A stretch of 64,000 nt of DNA from positions 62,001-126,000 of the forward strand of contig JBBATY010000004.1 of NCBI GenBank assembly GCA_040398525.1. The letters are read 5' to 3'. The position numbers were made by a program, and so were the translations under genes. This stretch comes from VFMC01 sp040398525. Its GTDB lineage: Bacteria; Actinomycetota; Acidimicrobiia; Acidimicrobiales; Ilumatobacteraceae. Of the stretch, positions 57,354 through 64,000 are shown in pieces. Position 1 is the first letter of the stretch, and each line of letters starts with the position of its first letter. The notes under the pieces are model-generated. The model had not been told where the DNA came from, did no database searches, and was given only the letters and a program-made list of their open reading frames with translations.

Positions 57354-58079
57354 TCAGGAACCGTTCCCGGTGGCGGCGTCGACGGTGAACTCCTCCACCA
57401 GCGCAAGGATCGCAGCCTGCACCACGGTGCGCCCACCGACCCGACGAGAGGTGACGTCGGGGAACGAGCGACGCCGCAGCAGGTAGCCCGATTCGAGCGC
57501 TTCGATGGCCCACACCAGGTCGGCGACCGAGCGGCCCGGCACCATCTTGCGGCCACCGTGGCGCAGGATGCGCTTCACGATCTCGCCGGTCTCGGCCACG
57601 TAGCGCTCGTTGCTCGTCACGTTCATGGCCGCCAACCGTTCGGCGGGGGCGAGCGCGGTCATACCGATCATCAGGAACATCGTGGGAGCCTGGAAGCTCA
57701 CCTCGAAGTCGACCCCGAAGCAGCGAACGACGAGCTCGCGCCAGTCGACCCCGTCGCGCAGGCCCTCCTCGAGCGCTGCCTTCACCCGGTCGATCCCGGG
57801 CACGGCGGCATCGGTGAGCACCTTGTCGAGCAGGGCCATTTGGAAGTCCTCCTGGCTCGGCCAGATGTTGTAGACGGCACCGGTGGTCATCTCCGCCGCT
57901 TCGGGGTCGAGCTCGCGCAGGACACGGTTCACCTCCTCGAGCGCGTCGGTGATGCGCACCCCCGCCAACGGGTTGGTGGACGCGCCGTGGTCGCCGTTCG
58001 AGCGGGCCAGCACCACGCGCACTGCGGCATCGAGCAGCAATGCTCTCGTCTCTTCCCGTGTGCGCCGTTTGCGAGTCAT
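57354..58079 (-). CDS. TetR family transcriptional regulator
   Basis: 241 residues. The N-terminal helix TREETRALLLDAAVRVVLA and recognition helix TTGAVYNIWPSQEDF are TetR-like, but about 20 extra residues lie between them compared with the typical family layout. The start overlaps the stop of the iminopeptidase-like hydrolase gene (ATGA), so it belongs to the peptide importer operon and may repress it. Ligand unknown. Confidence 0.85.
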   Translation of the reverse strand: MTRKRRTREETRALLLDAAVRVVLARSNGDHGASTNPLAGVRITDALEEVNRVLRELDPEAAEMTTGAVYNIWPSQEDFQMALLDKVLTDAAVPGIDRVKAALEEGLRDGVDWRELVVRCFGVDFEVSFQAPTMFLMIGMTALAPAERLAAMNVTSNERYVAETGEIVKRILRHGGRKMVPGRSVADLVWAIEALESGYLLRRRSFPDVTSRRVGGRTVVQAAILALVEEFTVDAATGNGS

Positions 58080-58999
58080 GCCGACCTCGTCTCGATACGA
58101 GCCAGGAAGTCTGCCACCAGCAGCATCGTGAGGGCCTCTTCCTCGGTGTGGCAACTGTGCGAGCTCTCCTCGAGCACATGCCACTCGGAGCCGGCGATGC
58201 CGTGGTGCAGCGTCGACATCACCGCAGGCGTGGCCTCGTCGTATCGGCCCGACAGCAGCAACGTGGGCACGCCTACCTCGTGCAGCCGTGGCCGGACGTC
58301 CCAGTCCTGCAACTCGCCGAGCGCCCCGTCGGTGGGGAACTCGGCGCCACCTGTCAGCAGGTCGTACACCCGACTGTCGTGCTCGAACATCGCCAGCGCC
58401 TCGGCTTCCCACGGCGGCGGATCGTCCATCCGCAGCACATGCGTGCGCTCCCACACCGCGTACGCCTGCTTGAACGCCGGGCTGCCCACGCGGCCGGCGG
58501 CCTCCTCGGCCTCGAGCACGGCCAGCACGTCGGCAGGCAGCTCGCTGCGCAGCCGAAGCGTCTCGGCGTTCCACTCCTCGATGCTCGCCAAGCCACTCAT
58601 CAGCACCAGCCCACGGACACCCTCGGCGCCGGCGAGCACGTGCTCGAGCGCCAGCATGCAGCCCCACGACTGGCCCACCAGCACCACCTCGGCTAGGCCC
58701 AACTCGCGGCGCAGCGCCGCCAGTTCGCGACGGAACACGTCGACGCTGAACGTGCCGGGCACGTAGTGCTCGTCGGTCACGGTCGATCGCCCGCCGCCGA
58801 TCTGGTCGTAGCGCACCACCCGGCGGCCGGTGTGGGCGAACTGCTCGAACCGGCGGAGGTACTCGCAGTTGTACCCCGGCCCACCGTGCAGCAGTACGAG
58901 CGCAGGCCGCGTGCCGGCCTCGCCCACGTCGCGGCACCACGTGCTGCCCAGTTCAGGCAGCAGGTCCAGCCGCAACTCTCGTTCCACCAGGGCGCTCAT
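58076..58999 (-). CDS. Alpha/beta hydrolase, proline iminopeptidase-like
   Basis: 307 residues. The motif HGGPG at 38-42 and the nucleophile elbow GQSWGC with Ser111 are typical of the S33 (proline iminopeptidase) family; an acidic residue in SGRYDEATP near 260 and a His in SSHSCHTEEE follow. It removes N-terminal proline or another residue from peptides. Overlap with the fused ATPase gene (ATGA) shows it is made with the peptide importer, so it probably cleaves the imported peptides. Confidence 0.9.
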   Translation of the reverse strand: MSALVERELRLDLLPELGSTWCRDVGEAGTRPALVLLHGGPGYNCEYLRRFEQFAHTGRRVVRYDQIGGGRSTVTDEHYVPGTFSVDVFRRELAALRRELGLAEVVLVGQSWGCMLALEHVLAGAEGVRGLVLMSGLASIEEWNAETLRLRSELPADVLAVLEAEEAAGRVGSPAFKQAYAVWERTHVLRMDDPPPWEAEALAMFEHDSRVYDLLTGGAEFPTDGALGELQDWDVRPRLHEVGVPTLLLSGRYDEATPAVMSTLHHGIAGSEWHVLEESSHSCHTEEEALTMLLVADFLARIETRSA

Positions 59000-60932
59000 G
59001 TCAGCCAATCCCCTCCGACGCGCGGCATCGAGGCCACCAACCGTTGCGTGTACTCGTGCGCGGGATGGTCGAGCACGGCATCGGTGGCACCTTCCTCCAC
59101 CACCGCACCGCGGTGCAGCACCAGCACCCGCTCGGTCACCTGGCGCACCACGCCGAGGTCGTGGGTGATGAAGAGCAGGCTCGTGCCCTGTTGCTGGTTC
59201 ACTTCGCGCAGCAGTTCCAGCACCTGCGCCTGCACCGACACATCGAGCGCGGCGACCGGCTCGTCGCACAGCAGCACCTGCGGCTCCACGGCGAGCGCAC
59301 GCGCGATGGCCACCCGCTGGCGCTGCCCACCGCTCAACGCCACGGGCCGGCGACCGGCAAGGTCGGTGGCCAGGCCCACCCGCTGCAGCAATGCCGCCAC
59401 CTCTGCGTCGCGATCCACCACCGGCCGGCCGCGGTGCGCCAGCGCCTCGGCCAGGGTGGCACCGACGGTGTGCATCGGGTTCAGCGTGCTGTACGGGTCC
59501 TGGAACACGCACTGCACCACCCGTGCCACCGCCCGCCGTTGCGCCGTGCTGCGACGGCCGCCCACCACGCCCACCCCGGCGAACTCGATCTCGCCCTCGG
59601 TGGCCTCGGTGAGGCCCAGCAGACAGCGGGCGATGGTGGTCTTGCCCGACCCGCTCTCGCCCACCACTCCCAGTGCCTCGCCACGGCGCAGCTGGAACGA
59701 CACCCCGTCGAGGGCCGTGTGCGTGCTGCCACCCGAGCGGTACACCTTGCGCAGGTCGCGCACGTGCAGCACCGCCTCGCCCGGCGCTGCGGGAGCGCGC
59801 ACACCGGCGGCGTCGCGCACCTGCACCGCAGCAGCCGACTCGCCGGTGCGCAGGCACGCGCTGAACCGACCGGGCGACACCTCCACCAGCGGTGGCGCCG
59901 CCGCCACACAGGCGTCGATGCGGTGCGCACAGCGGTCGGCGAACGCGCACCGGTCGAGCACGGTGTGGGTGGCGGGCACCGAGCCCTCGATGCCCACCAG
60001 ACGTTGCTGGTAGTGCTCGGTCGACGGCACCGAGGTGAGCAGGCCCACGGTGTACGGGTGCAGCGGCTGGTCGCGCAGCGCCGCGGCGGGGGCGTGCTCG
60101 ACGATCGACCCGGCGTACATCACCATCACCCGGTCGCACACCGAGAAGGCCACGCGCAGGTCGTGGGTGATCAGCACCAGGCCCATACCCCGGTCGGCCT
60201 GGATGCGGCGCAACAGGGCGAGCACATCGTGCTGGGTGGTGGCGTCGAGCGCAGTGGTGGGTTCGTCGGCCACCAGCACACCGGGGTCGTTGGCCAACGC
60301 TGCCGCCAGCGCCACGCGCTGCGACATGCCGCCCGACAGCTCGAACGGGTAGCGACCGGCCACCGACGGGTCGGTGATGCCCACCTCGGCGAGGCGACGC
60401 GTCACCTCATCCGGCACGTCGGCCCGCGGTCGGCCCGCAGCCGACAACGTCTCGGCGATGTGGTCGCCCGCCGTCATCGTCGGGTTCAGCATCGTGAACG
60501 GGTCCTGCAGCAGCAGTGCCACCTGACGGCCGCGGTGGCCGGCCGAGCGCGCCGTCGGGTCGACCTCGGCGCCGTCGACATGCAGCGTGCCCGTCGCCCG
60601 CAGCCCGCTGGGCAGCAGCGACANNNNNNNNNNNNNNNNNNNNNNNNNNNNNNNNNNNNNNNNNNNNNNNNNNNNNNNNNNNNNNNNNNNNNNNNNNNNN
60701 NNNNNNNNNNNNNNNNNNNNNNNGCGCCGTCGACATGCAGCGTGCCCGTCGCCCGCAGCCCGCTGGGCAGCAGCGACACCAGGGCTCGCGCCGTGAGCGA
60801 CTTGCCCGACCCGCTCTCGCCCACCAGCGCCAGTGACTCGCCACGGGCGAGGTGCAACGACACCCGGTGCACCAACTCGCGGTGGTCGATGGCGATACCG
60901 AGATCGTCGACGCTGAGCAGCGGCTCGTTCAT
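58996..60932 (-). CDS. Peptide ABC transporter ATPase, DppD-DppF fusion (contains the assembly gap)
   Basis: Two ABC domains in one chain. The first has Walker A GESGSGKS at 38-45, and LSGGMSQRV with Walker B VLVADEPTTAL; its C-terminal oligopeptide (HPY) motif is CAFADRCAHRIDAC. The second has GESGSGKTT, LSGGQRQRV and LLCDEPVAALD. The frame is broken only by the N run at 60624-60723. Removing the Ns and one of the two flanking 55-mers gives an unbroken 593-residue protein. The ATG at 60932 overlaps the stop of the permease gene. It energises import through the two permeases. Confidence 0.9.
60569..60623. repeat. 55-bp sequence duplicated on both sides of the gap (left copy)
   Basis: The 55 bases at 60569-60623 are identical to 60724-60778. 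This looks like an unmerged contig overlap of one k-mer, not a biological repeat. Confidence 0.9.
60624..60723. other. 100-N assembly gap
   Basis: A run of exactly 100 N, the usual placeholder for a gap of unknown size. It falls within the fused ATPase gene. See the repeats on either side: the true gap is probably an overlap. Confidence 0.98.
60724..60778. repeat. 55-bp sequence duplicated on both sides of the gap (right copy)
   Basis: Same 55 bases as 60569-60623, encoding SLLPSGLRATGTLHVDG in the ATPase frame. Confidence 0.9.
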
Positions 60933-61789
60933 CGCGCCGCCGTCCGCTGCGAGAGCACCTCGTACACGCGGTCGCCGATGACCGTGACCGCGATGGCGAG
61001 CAGGCTGATGCACACCGCGGGCCCGATGACCGCCCACGGGTTGAGGTCGAGGATGCCGCGGTTCTCGGCCACCATCAGGCCCCAGTCGGGCGAGCCGGCC
61101 TCGACACCGAGGCCCAGGAACGCCAGGCCCGACAGGGCGATCAGGCCCACCACGAACTGCAGCAGCACGTTGGCCACCACCGTGGGCGTCACATTGGGCA
61201 GCACGTGTCGCACGGCGATGCGCAACGGGCCCACCCCCACCGTGCGCGCCGCCGCCACGTACGGCAGTTCGCGCTGGGCCATCACCGCGGCACGCACGAT
61301 GCGCACGTCGCCCGGCGCCGACAGCACGATCAACACCCCCACCGCCAGCCAGTAGCCACCACCGAACAGACCCACCACCACGATGGCCACCAGCAGCGGT
61401 GGCACCGCGTACATCAGATCGATCGTGCGCATCACCACCGAATCGACCGCCCCGCCGGCGTACCCGGTCCACAGCCCGAGCGCGGTGCCGATGATGCCCG
61501 CGCCGATCGCCACCACCAGCGGCCCGATCAGGCCCGTGCGCGCCCCGGCGAGCAGGCGCGAGAAGATGTCACGCCCCAACTGGTCGGTGCCCAGCCAGTG
61601 CCGGCCGCTCGGTCCCTGCCCGCTGTCGACCAGGCTCTGTGCCGAGGGCTCGTACGGGGCGATCCACCGCACCGTCAACGCAGCCAACACCGTCAGCACC
61701 ACCACACCGACGGCGGCCCAGAACAACCACCCCCACCGCACCCGGCGTGCCGATTCGGCACCCGCTGCAGGCTGCACGGCCGCAGTCAC
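60929..61789 (-). CDS. Peptide ABC transporter permease, DppC type
   Basis: 286 residues with six membrane helices. The DppC N-terminal signature GRHWLGTDQLGRDIFSRLL is at about 67-85 and the EAA loop YVAAARTVGVG near 185. The GTG start overlaps the stop of the dppB-type gene (GTGA); the stop overlaps the ATPase start. It pairs with the DppB-type permease to form the channel. Confidence 0.93.
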   Translation of the reverse strand: MTAAVQPAAGAESARRVRWGWLFWAAVGVVVLTVLAALTVRWIAPYEPSAQSLVDSGQGPSGRHWLGTDQLGRDIFSRLLAGARTGLIGPLVVAIGAGIIGTALGLWTGYAGGAVDSVVMRTIDLMYAVPPLLVAIVVVGLFGGGYWLAVGVLIVLSAPGDVRIVRAAVMAQRELPYVAAARTVGVGPLRIAVRHVLPNVTPTVVANVLLQFVVGLIALSGLAFLGLGVEAGSPDWGLMVAENRGILDLNPWAVIGPAVCISLLAIAVTVIGDRVYEVLSQRTAAR

Positions 61790-62742
61790 GACACCACCGC
61801 CGCCCGCCGCAAACGTGGGTCGAGCGCGAAGTAGAGCAGGTCGACCACGAGGTTGGTCAGCAGCACGAGCAGCGCGGTGAACATGGCCAGCCCCTGCACC
61901 ACCGGCAGGTCGAGTTGGGCAACCGACCGCACGAGCAGGGTGCCCAGGCCCTGCAGCGCGAACACGTTCTCCACCAGCACGGCACCGGTGAGGCCGTAGG
62001 CCAGCAGCAACCCCGCCGAGGTGAGCACCGGCAGCGACGCGTTGCGCAGCACGTACCGCTGGCGGATGCGGCCCGGGTTGATGGCCCGAGCGCGGGCGAA
62101 GGTGACGAAGTCGCGTTCGGCCACGTCCATCGTGGCGGCCCGCGTCTGGCGCAGCAGCACCGCTGTCTGTCCCGCGGCCAGGGTGACGGCAGGCAACGTC
62201 ATGTGCCACAGGGTGTCGAAGAACCCGTCGCCGGCACCGAACGACGGGAACCAGTCGAGCGTGACGGCGAAGAGGTAGATGAGCAGGAAGCCCACTGCGA
62301 ACGTGGGGGCGCTGAGGGTGACGAGGCTGACCGCGGTAGCGGCCCGGTCGGTGCGCGAACCCGGGCGGGTGCCCGCCGCCAGGCCGAGCGGCACGGCGAC
62401 GAGCACGGTGAGTACCAGGGCGTACACCGCCAGCCAGGCGGTGACCCCCACCCGGTCGGCGATCAGCGTGGTGACCGGGTCGCCGGAGTAGATCGACTCG
62501 CCGAAGTCGCCGCGCACGGCGTTGCCGACCCATCGTGCGTACTGGGTGAGGAACGGATCGTTCAGGCCGAACCGTTCGCGCACCGCTGCCAGGGCCTCGG
62601 GCGTCGACGCCTTCGGCCCCAGCAGCGTGAGCGCAGGGTCACCCGGCATCAGGGCGAGCAGCCCGAACACCAGCAACGACAGCACCACGAGGATGATGAG
62701 AATCGCCGCGATGCGGCGCAACGCGTACGCAGCGAGCGTCAC
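61786..62742 (-). CDS. Peptide ABC transporter permease, DppB type
   Basis: 318 residues with six membrane helices. The N-terminus LAAYALRRIAAILIILVVLS, the large extracytoplasmic loop (about 30-95) with GDPALTLLGPKA and the EAA loop FARARAINPGRIRQRYVLRN near 215 are those of DppB. The GTG overlaps the stop of the binding-protein gene (GTGA). Confidence 0.93.
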   Translation of the reverse strand: MTLAAYALRRIAAILIILVVLSLLVFGLLALMPGDPALTLLGPKASTPEALAAVRERFGLNDPFLTQYARWVGNAVRGDFGESIYSGDPVTTLIADRVGVTAWLAVYALVLTVLVAVPLGLAAGTRPGSRTDRAATAVSLVTLSAPTFAVGFLLIYLFAVTLDWFPSFGAGDGFFDTLWHMTLPAVTLAAGQTAVLLRQTRAATMDVAERDFVTFARARAINPGRIRQRYVLRNASLPVLTSAGLLLAYGLTGAVLVENVFALQGLGTLLVRSVAQLDLPVVQGLAMFTALLVLLTNLVVDLLYFALDPRLRRAAVVS

Positions 62743-64000
62743 CCGGCTCCACCGAGTTGCAGCGGCCACGCCTGCGAGATGGCGTTGTACGAGTAGCCGC
62801 CCTCCCACACGAACTTGTTCGAGATGGCCGTTGCCGCCTGCTCGTCGAACAGCGGCACGTAGGGCAGGTCGGCCGTGGCCTTGCTGAGCAGATCCTGCAG
62901 CGGTTGCCGGATGGCGTCGACGGTGGCGGCCTGAGCGACCTCACCGGCGAGGCCGTCGATGGCCTCGTCGCCGTAGCCGGCGATGGGGAACATGGCCGCG
63001 GTGCCGAACACGACGGGCGGGAGTTCACCGGCCCACGGTGTGGCCCCGCCGAGCGCCACCAGCTGCAGCGGACTGCCCGCCGGATCGAACAACCCGGCAC
63101 CCCAGTCGGCCGCCGACACCTGCTTCACGTTGATGGTGATGCCCACCTGCTTGGCGTTCTCGGCCAGGTGCTGGGCCAGCGGCGACATCCACGGCTGGCT
63201 GGTGTCGACCGCGAGGTCGACGGTGAAGCCGTCGGGCGTGGCCGACTTGGCAAGTGCCTCCTTGGCCTTGTCGATCGAGAACTCGGGCAGCGCACCGATG
63301 GCCTCGTACATCTTCTTCGCGCCGTCGTCGCCGAACGTGGCCGTCATCTGGATGGCGGGCACGATGCTCTGCGCCACGGTGGCTCGGCTGTTGAAGAGCG
63401 GGCCGAGCAGGCCGGCGCGGTCGATGAGGTGGCCGATGGCGATACGAGCGTTCACATCGTCGAACGGAGCGCGGGTGACGTTCATCGACAGGAAGTCGTT
63501 GTAGGCACCCGGCACATACGTCATCGTCGCGTTCTCGAGCTGGTCCCACTGGCGCGTGGCGATGAGGGGTACGTCGAAGAACCCGTCGATCTCACCGCTG
63601 CTCAGGGCCAGACGGGCCGTGTCGGGGTCGCCGATGACCTTGAACTCGAGTTGCTTCACCTTCGACTTGCCCGCCCAGTAGTTGTCGTTGCGGGTGAGGA
63701 CCGCACCGTCGGCCGACGAGTACGACGTGATGCTGAAGGGGCCGGTACCCATGCCCGGCTTGTCGGACCCGCCGATCGCGTCGCCGGCAGCCTCGTCGTA
63801 CTTCTGCTGGCGCACCTGGGCCCAGATCGACAACTTCGCCGGCAGCGCAGGATCGGGGGCCGCCAGTGTGATCGTCACCGTCGACGCGTCGGTGGCCTCG
63901 ACCGACGCCACCGAGGCGAAGAGCGGCGCCTGCATCGACGTGCTGTCGGCGCCCGTGTGGCGGGCGATGGAGTAGACGACGTCATCGATCGCCATCGGTG
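62739..64000 (-). CDS. Peptide ABC transporter substrate-binding protein (start beyond the window)
   Basis: 420 residues of a family 5 (SBP_bac_5) extracytoplasmic binding protein; the frame is open to the window edge, so the signal peptide and N-terminal lobe are missing. Family signs: PMAIDDVVYSIARH, MGTGPFSITSYSS, NYWAG and GEIDGFFDV. The ligand may be a di- or oligopeptide, an opine or nickel chelate. It leads the visible importer operon (binding protein, DppB, DppC, fused ATPase, hydrolase, TetR). Confidence 0.92.
   Translation of the reverse strand, partial: PMAIDDVVYSIARHTGADSTSMQAPLFASVASVEATDASTVTITLAAPDPALPAKLSIWAQVRQQKYDEAAGDAIGGSDKPGMGTGPFSITSYSSADGAVLTRNDNYWAGKSKVKQLEFKVIGDPDTARLALSSGEIDGFFDVPLIATRQWDQLENATMTYVPGAYNDFLSMNVTRAPFDDVNARIAIGHLIDRAGLLGPLFNSRATVAQSIVPAIQMTATFGDDGAKKMYEAIGALPEFSIDKAKEALAKSATPDGFTVDLAVDTSQPWMSPLAQHLAENAKQVGITINVKQVSAADWGAGLFDPAGSPLQLVALGGATPWAGELPPVVFGTAAMFPIAGYGDEAIDGLAGEVAQAATVDAIRQPLQDLLSKATADLPYVPLFDEQAATAISNKFVWEGGYSYNAISQAWPLQLGGAG

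Noticed and set aside
60624..60723. Missing gene segment or insertion in the ATPase gene
   Set aside because: The flanking identical 55-mers and the restored frame show that no sequence need be missing.

Overview
The window is about 64 kb of very GC-rich DNA, densely packed, with many GTG/TTG starts, 4-bp ATGA/GTGA gene overlaps, Thr/Pro-rich lipoprotein linkers and many genes for acyl-CoA, P450, Rieske and branched-chain amino-acid metabolism. This points to a free-living, heterotrophic actinobacterium. An Acidimicrobiia (Ilumatobacter-like) origin is my inference from gene content, not something the sequence proves. One run of 100 N is flanked by an identical 55-mer on each side, as in a draft short-read or metagenome assembly. 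I see no rRNA, tRNA, insertion sequence, phage gene or CRISPR array, and no gene-free stretch above 300 bases.

Layout. 1-8.1 kb (minus strand): start of a cytochrome P450, a crotonase and an acyl-CoA synthetase; then, beyond a terminator hairpin, a complete branched-chain amino-acid type ABC importer (livG, livF, livH, livM and the binding lipoprotein). 8.2-14 kb: acyl-CoA dehydrogenase, a helix-turn-helix protein, a short-chain dehydrogenase, a free-standing lipoyl domain, a DUF305 protein and the two E1 subunits of a 2-oxoacid/acetoin-type dehydrogenase. 14-19.6 kb: cell-surface genes (duplicated zinc metallopeptidase lipoprotein, alpha/beta hydrolase, L,D-transpeptidase, dolichol-phosphate-mannose-synthase-like glycosyltransferase, small membrane protein). 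19.6-26.7 kb: Rieske oxygenase preceded by a 15-bp tandem repeat, argG, an M20 peptidase, a secreted CocE-type hydrolase and a regulator. 26.7-29.5 kb: five consecutive lipoproteins for copper and thiol-redox handling of respiratory oxidase (cytochrome c, PCu(A)C chaperone, TlpA-like, cupredoxin-like, SCO).

29.6-40.4 kb: beta-lactamase-like hydrolase, triple universal stress protein, then the most notable locus of the window: an AhpD/CMD-type gene with an in-frame UGA exactly where the reactive cysteine of the CxxC motif should be, followed by a hairpin of the bacterial SECIS kind, overlapped by a P450 gene. It is therefore a candidate CxxU selenoprotein. A PhoX-like Tat protein, another acyl-CoA dehydrogenase, a PadR/membrane-protein pair and a PAP2 phosphatase follow. 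40.4-52.7 kb: amino-acid catabolism: ilvE, an agmatine-deiminase-family enzyme, a hydratase and a dimethylglycine/sarcosine-dehydrogenase-like flavoenzyme in one overlapping operon; two coupled IclR regulators; and the tyrosine degradation operon hppD-fahA-hmgA plus an amino-acid-oxidase-like flavoprotein, with a divergent Lrp/AsnC regulator. 52.7-64 kb (minus strand): a long directon with a peptide ABC importer (binding protein, two permeases, fused ATPase), proline-iminopeptidase-like hydrolase, TetR regulator, CocE hydrolase, short-chain dehydrogenase, EthD protein and a ketosteroid-dehydrogenase-like flavoprotein.

Many monocistronic or first genes lack a Shine-Dalgarno but carry a TANNNT hexamer 6-8 nt before the start codon, which suggests widespread leaderless transcription. 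I used this to choose several starts.
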